Below, one piece after another: positions 39,152-48,102 of a DNA stretch of 64,000 nucleotides. The translations under genes were made by a program, and so were the position numbers. Source of the stretch: Euzebya pacifica (GTDB lineage: Bacteria > Actinomycetota > Nitriliruptoria > Euzebyales > Euzebyaceae); assembly GCF_003344865.1 (NCBI RefSeq), contig NZ_CP031165.1, positions 4,655,910-4,719,909 on the forward strand. Direction: 5' to 3'. The notes below the pieces were generated by a model. It did not search any database and was not told the origin of the DNA. It was given only the letters and a program-made list of their open reading frames with translations. Each line of letters opens with the position of its first letter. The stretch's first letter is position 1.

Positions 39152-40545
39152 CGGTTGTTCGGGTCCTCGGGCGGCAGCAGGTCCTCGGGACGGAACGTGC
39201 GCGTGGAGCCCGGGTCGAATCCGCCGCCACCGGGCTGGTCACCCTGCGGTGGCTGCGGTTCGGGAGGCTGGGGCTGCTGGGGGGCCTGCGGCTGCTGGGG
39301 ATACGGCTGCTGCGGGGGGCCGGGCTGGCCCGGGGTGTTGCCGTACCCACCAGGCTGCGGCGAGCCCTGACCGGGGACCCCGAAGCCGCCGGCGCTGGGG
39401 GCCTGACCCGGCACGCCGAAGCCACCCTGCTGGGGTGCTGCGGGCGGACCGGCATAGCCGCCCTGGGGCTGCTGCGGCGCACCCGGAGGCGCACCGAACC
39501 CACCCTGGGGCTGCTGCGGCGCACCCGGAGGCGCACCGAACCCACCCTGCGGGCCGGGCTGGCCGGGGGCGCCGTAGCCGGAGCCGGGGGGACCACCGAA
39601 CGCCGGCGCAGCGGCCTTCTTCTTGCCACGGCTGCGGAGGAAGAGGAACAGGCCGAGGAGGATCAGCAGCAGCACCACGACGCCGATGATGATGAACAAC
39701 AGGCTGCTGGAGCCACCGCCCTCGGTCGCCGAGCCGACGGCCATCATGGTCGTCGGGGAGTCCACCGACAGGGTCCACGTCACGGTGTTGCCGTCGATCG
39801 TGTCGGCGTTGTGCTCGCTGACCTCACCGGGGAAGGTCACCGAGACGGTCGCCTCGAACTCGGGGGCGGCGCCACCCAGGGCGTCGTCGAAGCCCTGCCC
39901 GAACTCGCTGCCGAAGTCCTCCAGCTCCGAGGCGAAGTCCTCGGGGAAGTCGGTGGGGAAGTCCGTGGGCAGGCCCTCGAGCTGCTGCTCGAGCTCGGAG
40001 AAGGCTTCGTCGACCTGCTGCTGGATCTCCTCCGGGGTGTCCTGAGCGACCTCCGCCTGCGCCACCTGGCGCTTCTGCCCCAGGCCCGACCCGGCAACCG
40101 CCTGGTTGAGGTCGATGGTCCCGTTGAAGACGAAGTCGTCGCCGTCACGGACGATCGAGAACTCCTCGAACGGACTGTCCGGGTCCTGGCCGAGGAAGCA
40201 GTTGATCGACTCGACCGGAACGCTGGTCAGGGTGATCTGCACACCCATGAAGTCGTCCTCGGTGTACTCCCCCGCCGTGACCGCGTCCTCGGAGAACCCG
40301 CACTGGTCGGCCAGCGCCCGGATGTCGGATGCCGCCTCCTCGGGATCCATGTCCTCGGCGCCCTCGGTGGCCTCCGCTGGCAGGTCGCCCTCGAAGCGGA
40401 CGCCGATGATCAGGTCCAGGGTCGCGGTGTTGTCCTCCGACAGCACCACGTCGGTCTGGAAGCGCACCGTGCACGCGGTGCTGAGCACGAGGAGCGCGAT
40501 GAGCGGCAGGAGCCACCGGCGCGTCGCGGCAGGCAGGTTGGTCAC
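39148..40545 (-). CDS. LppM-like lipoprotein with Pro/Gly/Gln-rich C-terminal tail
   Basis: 465 aa. A lipoprotein signal with lipobox LSTAC (Cys ~25) opens an LppM-type domain ([19 protein letters not shown]), followed by a region rich in DFPxDF repeats. A membrane helix lies near residues 270-292 ([20 protein letters not shown]), then a basic stop (RSRGKKK). The final ~165 residues are Pro/Gly/Gln-rich and should be cytoplasmic, including two identical 14-residue repeats. The GTG at 40545 has AAGGGGA six bases upstream. Mycobacterial LppM is linked to envelope lipids; the role here is unknown. The GTGA overlap with panC makes it part of the pan operon, which is unusual. Confidence 0.75.
   Translation of the reverse strand: MTNLPAATRRWLLPLIALLVLSTACTVRFQTDVVLSEDNTATLDLIIGVRFEGDLPAEATEGAEDMDPEEAASDIRALADQCGFSEDAVTAGEYTEDDFMGVQITLTSVPVESINCFLGQDPDSPFEEFSIVRDGDDFVFNGTIDLNQAVAGSGLGQKRQVAQAEVAQDTPEEIQQQVDEAFSELEQQLEGLPTDFPTDFPEDFASELEDFGSEFGQGFDDALGGAAPEFEATVSVTFPGEVSEHNADTIDGNTVTWTLSVDSPTTMMAVGSATEGGGSSSLLFIIIGVVVLLLILLGLFLFLRSRGKKKAAAPAFGGPPGSGYGAPGQPGPQGGFGAPPGAPQQPQGGFGAPPGAPQQPQGGYAGPPAAPQQGGFGVPGQAPSAGGFGVPGQGSPQPGGYGNTPGQPGPPQQPYPQQPQAPQQPQPPEPQPPQGDQPGGGGFDPGSTRTFRPEDLLPPEDPNNR
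39461..39544. repeat. Perfect 42-bp tandem duplication in LppM-like gene
   Basis: Two identical, adjacent 42-bp units (39461-39502 and 39503-39544) encode the duplicated [14 protein letters not shown] peptide. Because 42 is a multiple of three, copy-number change keeps the frame. Identity at all positions suggests recent slippage or conversion. Confidence 0.85.
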
Positions 40546-40648
40546 GGAAGTCCCCTTCAGCGTCTGGTGTCGACTGCGGATCAGCGTAGAGGACGCCGAT
40601 CCTCGCACATCGAGACGTCCTGCTCCTGTCACAAAGGGGACCCGTGAC

Positions 40649-41515
40649 CTACGTCCGATGCCCGTCGAGGGTTCGCCGGACCGTGTCGGCACGTCCGGGG
40701 TCGAGCCCGGCGCGGACGGCCTGGAGCAGTACGAGGTCGGCCAGCGCGACGTAGGTGCCCACGGCCTCGGGGAAGCTGACCGCGAGCTCGTCGAGGTGCC
40801 CGGCGACCGTGCCGGCATCACCCCGCCTGACCGGACCGGTCAGCGCGTCGACCCCCCTGGTGGCACCACCCATCGCCGAGGCCGTCACCAGGGGACCGAG
40901 GAAGGCCGCGGGATCCTCGATGCCCGCGCCCAGCAGCAGGTCCCGCGCCATGGTGACCACAGCGGTCGTGGCGTTGCTGCCCACCGCCAGCGCGGCGTGG
41001 TACAGCGTCCGGTCGTGATCGTGGACCGTCACCGGGGCACCCCCGAGGTCGACGACGAGGTCGTGCGCCCAGCCCAGGTCGGCGTCTGCTGCGGTGACGG
41101 CCCACGACGCCCCGCCCAGCTGGTCGGCACCGGCGACCGGATCGGGGAACGTCATCGCCGGATGGCAGGCCGCAACTCGGCCCCCCGCGGCGGCGACCGG
41201 GGACAGCACGCCGACGCCGTGTCCGCCGGAGGTGTGCACCCACCGCTGCCCCTCGGTCACGCCATCGGCGGCTGCCACCCGGCGGGCGGTGTCCCCGACG
41301 ACGTCGTCGGGCGTGCACACCAGCACCAGGTCGACCCCGTCGGCGACGGTCTCGAGCGGCCGCACCTCCGCGTCGGGCACCAACCGGGCGAACGCATCCA
41401 GCGACGTCGATCCCTCCCGGCCCGCCACGGCATGGACCCGTTCACCTCGACGCTGCAACACGAGCGCCAGCGATCCACCGACCCGCCCGGGGCCGATGAC
41501 GGCGACGGTCCTCAC
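40649..41515 (-). CDS. Rossmann-like/DUF2520 oxidoreductase
   Basis: 288 aa. The N-terminal NAD(P)-binding fold has [18 protein letters not shown]; the DUF2520 C-terminal helical domain ([34 protein letters not shown]) resembles ketopantoate or 6-phosphogluconate dehydrogenase-type domains. The mycobacterial counterpart Rv3603c sits beside panC; here the LppM-like gene intervenes. A role as ketopantoate reductase is often proposed from context but unproven. The GTG at 41515 overlaps the folK stop (GTGA), so it is coupled to the folate genes. Confidence 0.83.
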   Translation of the reverse strand: MRTVAVIGPGRVGGSLALVLQRRGERVHAVAGREGSTSLDAFARLVPDAEVRPLETVADGVDLVLVCTPDDVVGDTARRVAAADGVTEGQRWVHTSGGHGVGVLSPVAAAGGRVAACHPAMTFPDPVAGADQLGGASWAVTAADADLGWAHDLVVDLGGAPVTVHDHDRTLYHAALAVGSNATTAVVTMARDLLLGAGIEDPAAFLGPLVTASAMGGATRGVDALTGPVRRGDAGTVAGHLDELAVSFPEAVGTYVALADLVLLQAVRAGLDPGRADTVRRTLDGHRT

Positions 41516-42105
41516 CGGTGGATCTCCGGCATCGGTGGCGGCGGGGTCAACGACACCTGCCGACCGATGGCGGCGACACCTTCGATCGGGGCCAGCTCGA
41601 CCGCGCAGCGGGCAAGGGATCGCCCGTCGGGCAGCCGCCATCCGGGGGCCACCTCCATCAAGGGGATCAAGGCGAACCCCCGCTCGGTGAGCCGTGGGTG
41701 GGGCACGGTCAGCCGTGGGTCCTCCAGGACCCGGTCGCCGTAGACGAGGATGTCCAGGTCGATCGTGCGCGGTCCCCAGCGCATGGTCCGGACACGACCG
41801 AGCGTGGCCTCGATGCGCTGGCAGGCCTGCAGCAGCCGCGCGGGCGACAGCTCGGTCCGCAGGCGGACGGCGATGTTGTAGTAGCTGTCCTCCGACGGCC
41901 CGATCGGCTCGGTCTCGTAGACGCTGGAGATGTCCTCCACCTCTGTCCGCGGCGTGTCGTCGAGCAGCGCAACGGCGCGGTTGAGGTAGTGCAGCCGGTC
42001 GCCAACGTTGCCACCCAGGCCGATGAAGGCCGCCTCCGGTCCGGCCGGCGGCTGGTAGCGCTCGAGCAGCCAGCGGACCGCGCGTACCGGCCCCTCGCCG
42101 ATCAC
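41512..42105 (-). CDS. folK: 6-hydroxymethyl-7,8-dihydropterin pyrophosphokinase
   Basis: 197 aa. Transfers pyrophosphate from ATP to 6-hydroxymethyl-dihydropterin in folate synthesis. The signature FIGLGGNVGDRLHYLNRAV and the catalytic RWGPRTIDLDILVYGD loop are present, as is VYETEPIGPSEDSYYN. The core starts at residue ~33; the first 30 residues (VRAVRWLLERYQPP) are an extra helix. The GTG at 42105 overlaps the folB stop (GTGA), and its stop overlaps the next start. Confidence 0.93.
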   Translation of the reverse strand: MIGEGPVRAVRWLLERYQPPAGPEAAFIGLGGNVGDRLHYLNRAVALLDDTPRTEVEDISSVYETEPIGPSEDSYYNIAVRLRTELSPARLLQACQRIEATLGRVRTMRWGPRTIDLDILVYGDRVLEDPRLTVPHPRLTERGFALIPLMEVAPGWRLPDGRSLARCAVELAPIEGVAAIGRQVSLTPPPPMPEIHR

Positions 42106-42464
42106 GGGCGTTCTCGCCGCAGGCGCACGGCGACCTCGCCGAACTCCTCGGTCACCGGCGCCTCGGGCTTGGCGACGCGCACCTCGGCGGCGACGACCAT
42201 CGGGTCGGACATGGCGACGTCGAGGAGGTGGCCGGCGAGCCGCTCGATCAGGTCGAAGCGGGTGGCGCGCACCTCGTCGGCGATGCGCTGGGCCAGCGTG
42301 CCGTAGTCGATGGTGTCGCCGAGCTCGTCGGTCACCGCCGGCCGGGACAGGTCGGCCTCCAGCACGACGTCCACCACGAACGGCTGGCCGTCGCGCTTCT
42401 CGTGGTCGAACACGCCGTGGTGTCCCACGACCCGGAGGCCCTTGATCTCGATGCGGTCGGTCAC
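42102..42464 (-). CDS. folB: Dihydroneopterin aldolase
   Basis: 120 aa. Cleaves 7,8-dihydroneopterin to 6-hydroxymethyl-dihydropterin and glycolaldehyde. Signatures are IEIKGLRVVGHHGVFDHEK, FVVDVVLEADL and DTIDYGTLAQRI; the catalytic Lys lies in VRVAKPEAPV. The GTG start is at 42464. It begins the folB-folK-DUF2520 unit with 4-nt overlaps. folP, which normally adjoins folB, is displaced by a CWB2 protein gene and a plus-strand transporter. Confidence 0.93.
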   Translation of the reverse strand: MTDRIEIKGLRVVGHHGVFDHEKRDGQPFVVDVVLEADLSRPAVTDELGDTIDYGTLAQRIADEVRATRFDLIERLAGHLLDVAMSDPMVVAAEVRVAKPEAPVTEEFGEVAVRLRRERP

Positions 42465-42534
42465 AGTGGTCGAAGACTAGGAGATCTCGCCGGTCCCGCA
42501 CCTCATCGGCGAGGACGTACCACCCGCGGCGGAG

Positions 42535-43650
42535 CTACGTCCCGCAGTCGCCGGTCCCGTCGAGGCGCTCCAGCTCCTCGGCCACCCTGTCGCTGACGAG
42601 CTCGTCGCCCCCGACGATCAAGGTCTCCCTCGACTCGTCGCAGACCCGGAACGCCGACGCGGTGGGGTGTGGCACCCGATCGACATCGACCAGGAGGATC
42701 GCCGCCAGACCGGCCGGAACCGCGCGGTTGTCGGCAGCCCACCCGGCCGCCGGGAGGCCGAAGGCCCAGCCGTTGTCGGCGTAGCCGTTGATGACGACGT
42801 GGGTGGCGGTGGTGAAACCGTCCAGCAGGACCCCCGCGATCCGCTGCGCCGTCCCGGCCCGGTCGCTGCCACCGAGCCGACGCACGGCGTCGGGGAACCG
42901 CTCCTGCAGCGCGTCCTCCACCGTGCTGCTGACCGCGGCGTCGCCGCCGTGGACGTAGGCGACGTCGATCATGGGTTGCCGGTCGATCCAGGCCGCCGCT
43001 GCCGGATGCAGCGAGTCGGTGGGTGTCAGCAGCAGCGGCGCCCGAAGCTCGGCAGCGAGGACCCCTGCGGCGACCGAGTCCGCCCACCCGGACGTCGGGT
43101 CCTGGGGCGACGGCTGGCTGCGGGCGACGCCGATCGTCCGGACGGGGCCGTGCCGGGCCACCATTTCCTCTGCGACGGCGATGGCCGTCTCGACGCGCGT
43201 CGGCCCCGCCAGCCGCAGCGGTCGGAGGCCAAGGGCACGGATGTCGTCCTCGACGGGGTCGGCCATCGCAGCCGCGTCGCCGAGGACGTAGACCGTGCCC
43301 GAGTCGGGCAGCACACGCGCCAGCTCCGCTGCCACACGATCGTCCAGGCCGTCCGGAGGCGAGAGGAGGAGCGGGCCGTCACCCAACCCAGTACCGGCAA
43401 GGGCATCAGCGAAGAGGTCACTTCGCGCCAGCACGGCGTAGGGCGCCTCATCGGTTCCGAACCGCGCGTCGCTGAACACGATCGCCGTGGCGATCGGGTC
43501 GTCGACATCGAGGCGCTCGGTCGTCTCGTTGCGTCCGTCGACCGGTTGCGGTCGACCGTTGACGTTGTCGACGGCGTGCTGGGCCGCGGCCGGCACGGCG
43601 AGCAACAGCACCGTGGCGCCGATGCAGATGGACAGACGCAGGATGGACAC
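42535..43650 (-). CDS. Secreted cell-wall-binding repeat 2 (CWB2) protein
   Basis: 371 aa. A Sec signal peptide (VSILRLSICIGATVLLLAVPAAAQ) is followed by about three CWB2-like modules, e.g. AYAVLARSDLFADALAG-type segments (here PYAVLARSDLFADALAG), VYVLGDAAAMAD with LRLAGPTRVETAIAVA, and RRLGGSDRAGTAQRIAG. CWB2 triplets anchor S-layer and autolysin proteins to wall polymers in Gram-positives. No separate effector domain is visible, so it may be purely a wall protein. The GTG at 43650 has GAGGGGAG upstream. It is 70 bp before folB on the same strand. Confidence 0.8.
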   Translation of the reverse strand: MSILRLSICIGATVLLLAVPAAAQHAVDNVNGRPQPVDGRNETTERLDVDDPIATAIVFSDARFGTDEAPYAVLARSDLFADALAGTGLGDGPLLLSPPDGLDDRVAAELARVLPDSGTVYVLGDAAAMADPVEDDIRALGLRPLRLAGPTRVETAIAVAEEMVARHGPVRTIGVARSQPSPQDPTSGWADSVAAGVLAAELRAPLLLTPTDSLHPAAAAWIDRQPMIDVAYVHGGDAAVSSTVEDALQERFPDAVRRLGGSDRAGTAQRIAGVLLDGFTTATHVVINGYADNGWAFGLPAAGWAADNRAVPAGLAAILLVDVDRVPHPTASAFRVCDESRETLIVGGDELVSDRVAEELERLDGTGDCGT

Positions 43651-43815
43651 CGCAACGCTCCCCTCGGCCGGACGGACGAACCACCGCTGGGACGCGCGGG
43701 CGCGATCCAACGGTGCGGGCTACAGATGACGACCGAGACGCACCGACCACCGGCCTGTCAGGAGGGGCGGGGTGGTGTGTGAAGTGGACCGGTCCGGTTC
43801 GGCACCATCGTGACC

Positions 43816-44778
43816 ATGACCGACCAGGAGCTGGACCCGTTCGCCGCTGCGGACTGGGGGATGTTGATCGCGCTGGCGCTGATCTGGGGGTCCTCCTTCC
43901 TCTTCATCGCGGTGGGCCTGGAGCACTTCACCCCGGCCCAGGTGGCGTTCGTGCGCATCACGCTCGGAACCGCAGCGCTCGCCCTGGTCCCGCGTGCACG
44001 TCGGTCGGTGGACCGCGCCGACCTGCCCCGGGTGGTCCTGCTCGGCCTGCTGTGGGTCGGCATCCCCTTCATGTTGTTCCCCATCGCCCAGCAGTGGATC
44101 GACTCCTCGCTGGCCGGGATGATCAACGGTGGCGTGCCGTTGTGGGCTGCCCTGGTGGCCACGTTGGTGTCGCGTCGGCTGCCGCCCAGGGGCGTGGGCA
44201 TCGGACTGGTCGCCGGGTTCTTCGGCATCGTGCTGATCGGGCTGCCCTCGCTGGACACCGGCGGAGACATCGCCGTCGGCGCCGGGCTGGTGCTGCTCGC
44301 CACGATGCTCTACGGCGTCGCCCTCAACCTGGCCGTGCCACTCCAGCGTCGGTACGGCGCGCTGCCGGTGATGCTCCGCGCCCAGCTGGCCGCTGCGGTG
44401 TTCACCCTGCCGTTCGCGGCCGTGGGGCTCGGGCAGGCGAGCTACGGCCTGTCCTCGGTCCTGGCCGTCGCGGCACTCGGCGTGCTGGGCACGGGCCTGG
44501 CGCTGACGCTGATGGCCACCCTCGCCGGTCGGGTCGGCGCAGCGCGGGGTTCGGTCGCCATCTACCTGGTGCCCATCGTCGCCATCGCCATCGGGGCGCT
44601 GGTGCGGGACGAGGCGGTGCATCCGGTGTCCCTCGTCGGCACGGCGCTGGTCATCTTCGGCGCATGGGTCACCTCCCGATCCCAGCAGGCCACGCCCACC
44701 ACGACCGACGACGTCATCGCCCATCCCGATGATCCAGCCGTCAGCGCCGGCGCGACCGGCGTCTCCTCCCCCGCCTGA
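43816..44778 (+). CDS. EamA/DMT-family transporter
   Basis: 320 aa with ten predicted membrane helices in two EamA repeats (first: LIALALIWGSSFLFIAVGL; second begins near AVGAGLVLLATMLYGVALNL). Such proteins export amino acids, sugars or other metabolites, or remain unassigned. The C-terminal ~40 residues are polar. The start is taken as ATG; a GTG six bases upstream is equally possible. It stands alone on the plus strand between minus-strand CWB2 and folP genes. Confidence 0.85.
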   Translation: MTDQELDPFAAADWGMLIALALIWGSSFLFIAVGLEHFTPAQVAFVRITLGTAALALVPRARRSVDRADLPRVVLLGLLWVGIPFMLFPIAQQWIDSSLAGMINGGVPLWAALVATLVSRRLPPRGVGIGLVAGFFGIVLIGLPSLDTGGDIAVGAGLVLLATMLYGVALNLAVPLQRRYGALPVMLRAQLAAAVFTLPFAAVGLGQASYGLSSVLAVAALGVLGTGLALTLMATLAGRVGAARGSVAIYLVPIVAIAIGALVRDEAVHPVSLVGTALVIFGAWVTSRSQQATPTTTDDVIAHPDDPAVSAGATGVSSPA

Positions 44779-44805
44779 ACCACCGGCCCGACGGGACCCG
44801 ACGCG

Positions 44806-45945
44806 TCAACGCGTGACGGGGTCCCAGTCGGTGCTGCCGGTGGCGATCGCACGGGCGGTGCGCACGGCCTGGACGGTCTCGGCGACGTCGTGGACGCGGA
44901 GGAACGCCGCCCCCGCGCCGGCGGCCATCGCGGCGGCGGTCAGGCTGCCGGTCAGGCGGTCGTCGACGCCCTCCTCGCCGGACGCGGTGGCGAGGAAGCT
45001 CTTGCGGGACGCCCCGATGAGAACCGGACGACCGAGGCTGCGCAGCTGCGGGACCGCACGCAGCAGCGCGAGGCTCTGCTCGGCGGTCTTGGCGAAGCCG
45101 ATGCCGGGATCGACGATCACCTGCTCGCGCGCGAGGCCGTTCTCCTCGCAGACCTGGAGTCCGTCGGCGAGGAACTCGAAGACCTCTGCCACGACGTCGT
45201 CGTACTCGGTGTGGTCCTGCATGTCCGCCGGGGTCGCCCGGGCGTGCATCAGCACGTAGGCCGCACCGGTGCGGGCGGCCAGGGCGATCAGCTCGGGGTT
45301 CCCGGCCGCGCTGACGTCGTTGACGATCGCGGCGCCCTCGCGCAGGGCTTCGGCGGCGACCTCGGCCTTCATGGTGTCGATCGAGACGCACACGCCGTCG
45401 CTGACGAGCGCGCGAAGGACCGGCATGACCCGCGCGAGCTCCTCCTTGGCGTCCACCGACGTCGCGCCCGGTCGGGTGCTCTCACCGCCGAGGTCGATCA
45501 GGTCTGCACCGGCGGCGACGAGGGTGCGCGCGTGGTCGATGGCCCTACCGGGGTGGCCGTCGGGGTACAGCTGACCGCCGTCGGCGAAGGAGTCCGGCGT
45601 CACGTTCACGATGCCCATGACCAGCGGGCGGACGTTGCACGGCAGCAGGCGGCCCCGGGCCTTGATCGGCGGCGCCGTCCCCAGCCAGGCAGCGACCGCC
45701 TCGCGCAGCGTCCGGTCGACGGCCCGCGCCTCGTCGAGCTCCAGCGACCGCCCGGCCGCACGGGCCAGCGCCTCGACCGTGGAGGTGGCATGCACCCGAT
45801 CACCGATGCGCTCCAGCGTCGCCCCCGACGACGACCAGGCGGACTTCAGCCGGTCCGGGTGCGAGACCCGGCTGACGACCAAGCTGACCTGGGCGTCCAC
45901 ACCCAGGCTGGCGTCGACGATTCGGACGAGTGGCGCAGCCTCCAT
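44806..45945 (-). CDS. folP: Dihydropteroate synthase with N-terminal extension
   Basis: 379 aa. Condenses dihydropterin pyrophosphate with p-aminobenzoate; target of sulfonamides. The TIM-barrel core starts near residue 108: VMGIVNVTPDSFADGG, IDLGGESTRPGA, IVNDVSA, VDPGIGFAKT and LIGASRKSFL are all present. The core alone would be ~275 aa. The first ~105 residues (VDASLGVDAQVSLVVSRVSH, then RDRVHATSTV-like text) are an extra domain of unknown role. It is convergent with the transporter gene and divergent (88 bp) from the aminotransferase gene. Confidence 0.92.
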   Translation of the reverse strand: MEAAPLVRIVDASLGVDAQVSLVVSRVSHPDRLKSAWSSSGATLERIGDRVHATSTVEALARAAGRSLELDEARAVDRTLREAVAAWLGTAPPIKARGRLLPCNVRPLVMGIVNVTPDSFADGGQLYPDGHPGRAIDHARTLVAAGADLIDLGGESTRPGATSVDAKEELARVMPVLRALVSDGVCVSIDTMKAEVAAEALREGAAIVNDVSAAGNPELIALAARTGAAYVLMHARATPADMQDHTEYDDVVAEVFEFLADGLQVCEENGLAREQVIVDPGIGFAKTAEQSLALLRAVPQLRSLGRPVLIGASRKSFLATASGEEGVDDRLTGSLTAAAMAAGAGAAFLRVHDVAETVQAVRTARAIATGSTDWDPVTR

Positions 45946-46033
45946 GGCGCTGAGCCTAGTCGATCCGTCCACCGCGAAGCCGCTAGCGTCCGCGACCGTC
46001 ACCCGCCGTCCTGCTGACCTGCCCGGAGCCCCG

Positions 46034-47320
46034 ATGCCCCTCGACACCCCCTCTCCCGATCGTGCAACCGAAGATCGTGCCACCGCCGATCTGGACCTGG
46101 AGTCACTCGAAGCAGCCCATGCCGCGCTCCGTGCGCAGGACCTGTCCCTGGACCTGACCCGCGGAAAGCCCTCCCCCGACCAGCTGGCGCTGTCGGACCG
46201 GCTCGACGGCATCCTCGCCGGCGCCTACCGACACGACGGCACCGACCTGCGCAACTACGGTGGCATCGACGGGCTGCCGGCGGCCAAGCGCCTCGGGGCC
46301 GTGCTGATGGACGTGCCCGCCGAGGCGGTCCTCGTCGGCGGCAACGCGAGCCTCGAGATGATGTTCCACGCCATGCTCGTGGGCACCCACTTCGGCTGGG
46401 ACGGCCCCGAGTCGGCGTGGGCGAACCGCCCGTCGGTGAAGGTGATCTGCCCGGTCCCCGGGTACGACCGCCACTTCACCGTCAGCGAGCGGCTGGCCCA
46501 CGAGATGGTCCCGGTCCCGATGCTCGACGACGGCCCCGACATGGACGTCGTCGAGTCGATCGTCGCCGACGACCCCGACGTGGCCGCGATGTGGCTGGTG
46601 CCCAAGCACTCCAACCCCACCGGTGCGATCTGCAGCGACGAGGTCGTCACACGCATCGCGGCGCTCGGCAACCGTGCGCGTCGCGGGTTCAGGATCATCT
46701 GGGACAACGCCTACGCGGTGCACGACCTGACCCCCGACCCCATCCCCATGGCATCGCTGTGGGCCGCCTGCGAGGAGGCCGGCACGACCGAGTCGGTCAT
46801 CCACGTGGCCTCGACGTCGAAGATCACCTTCGCCGGGGCCGGGCTGTCATTCCTGGCTGCGGGGCCCGACACCCTGACCGCCCTGCGCCAACACCTGTCG
46901 GCGGTCACGATCGGTCCCGACAAGGTCAACCAGCAACGCCACGTCATGCTGCTGCCCGACATCGACGCGCTCCGTGCCCACATGGCCCGCCACGCCGCGC
47001 TGGTGGCCCCGAAGGTCGATGCCACGACGGCCTCGCTGGAGGAGGGCTTGACGGGGCTCGCGCGCTGGACCACCCCGCGGGGCGGCTACTTCGTGTCGTT
47101 GTGGACCCCGCCGGGCCTGGCGACGGAGGTGGTCGGCCTGGCCGCCGATGCGGGTGTCCGGCTGACCCCTGCCGGCGCAGCGTTCCCGTTGGGCCACGAC
47201 CCCGAGGACAGCCACATCCGGCTGGCCCCCTCCTTCCCGACGCTGGAGGAGGTGCGCCAGGCGATGGACGTCGTCGTCACGTGCGTGCGCCTGGCGATCG
47301 CTCGCCGCCGGGCTGCCTGA
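46034..47320 (+). CDS. PLP-dependent class I aminotransferase (aspartate aminotransferase type)
   Basis: 428 aa. The N-terminal signature LSLDLTRGKPSPDQL, with GGNASLEMMFHAML, VICPVPGYDRHF and LVPKHSNPTGAI, is typical of the subgroup of aspartate aminotransferases found in Actinobacteria (PF12897 type). The PLP-binding Lys is in STSKITFAGAG, and WDNAYAVHDL carries the Asp/Tyr cofactor contacts. The C-terminal Arg for substrate carboxylate is likely the SHIRLAPSFP region. It probably catalyses Asp or aromatic amino-acid transamination. It interrupts the fol genes on the opposite strand. Confidence 0.85.
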   Translation: MPLDTPSPDRATEDRATADLDLESLEAAHAALRAQDLSLDLTRGKPSPDQLALSDRLDGILAGAYRHDGTDLRNYGGIDGLPAAKRLGAVLMDVPAEAVLVGGNASLEMMFHAMLVGTHFGWDGPESAWANRPSVKVICPVPGYDRHFTVSERLAHEMVPVPMLDDGPDMDVVESIVADDPDVAAMWLVPKHSNPTGAICSDEVVTRIAALGNRARRGFRIIWDNAYAVHDLTPDPIPMASLWAACEEAGTTESVIHVASTSKITFAGAGLSFLAAGPDTLTALRQHLSAVTIGPDKVNQQRHVMLLPDIDALRAHMARHAALVAPKVDATTASLEEGLTGLARWTTPRGGYFVSLWTPPGLATEVVGLAADAGVRLTPAGAAFPLGHDPEDSHIRLAPSFPTLEEVRQAMDVVVTCVRLAIARRRAA

Positions 47321-47361
47321 CGACCCACGGTCGGGACAACCCGCCGGGACTGCTCGGGGCG

Positions 47362-48102
47362 CTACGGGCCGTAGGAGGACACGCGGGGGCCGCCGATCAG
47401 CGACATGACCTCCGCGCGGGTGCGGGCGTCCTCACGGATGGTCCCACGAACCGCCGAGGTGACGGTCATGGCACCGGGCTTGCGCACGCCACGCATGGTC
47501 ATGCAGAAGTGCTCGGCCTCGATCTGCACGATCACGCCGCGGGGCTTCAGGACCCGTTCGAGGGTGTCGGCGACCTCGGCGGTGATCCGCTCCTGCAGGT
47601 TGGGCCGCTTGGCGACGACGTCGACCAGGCGGGCCAGCTTGGACAGCCCGGTGATCAGCCCGTCGTGTCCGGGCAGGTAACCGACGTGGGCCCGACCGAC
47701 GAACGGCACGAGGTGGTGCTCGCAGATCGAGGCGAAGGGGATGTCGCGGACGATGACGATCTCGTCGTGGCCCTCGTCGAACGTGGTCGACACCACGTCC
47801 TCGGGGTCGATCAGCAGGCCGGCGAAGACCTCGTCGTACATCCGGGCGACCCGGTCGGGGGTGTCACGGATGGTCGGGCTGTCGGGGTCCAGCCCGATGC
47901 CCTCGAACAACATCCGCACACCCGCGCGGATCTTGTCGTGGTCGAAGCGCCGCTGCGGTTCGGCGGTGGTGAGCACCCGCACGCGGTCGTCGGAGGCCTG
48001 CCCGCTGACGTCGTCGGTGCGGACCTCGATGGCCTCGGCAGGCACCTCGGCGCGCGACCGGCCACCGATCCCGTCCGGATCGACCGTGGGTTCGGTGCTC
48101 AC
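47362..48102 (-). CDS. folE: GTP cyclohydrolase I
   Basis: 246 aa. First enzyme of folate synthesis, GTP to dihydroneopterin triphosphate. After a ~55-residue disordered N-terminus come [36 protein letters not shown] (zinc Cys and His), [20 protein letters not shown] and [15 protein letters not shown] (second zinc Cys). The GTG at 48102 overlaps the ftsH stop (GTGA), so it is coupled to ftsH, as in Mycobacterium (Rv3610c-Rv3609c). Confidence 0.95.
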   Translation of the reverse strand: MSTEPTVDPDGIGGRSRAEVPAEAIEVRTDDVSGQASDDRVRVLTTAEPQRRFDHDKIRAGVRMLFEGIGLDPDSPTIRDTPDRVARMYDEVFAGLLIDPEDVVSTTFDEGHDEIVIVRDIPFASICEHHLVPFVGRAHVGYLPGHDGLITGLSKLARLVDVVAKRPNLQERITAEVADTLERVLKPRGVIVQIEAEHFCMTMRGVRKPGAMTVTSAVRGTIREDARTRAEVMSLIGGPRVSSYGP

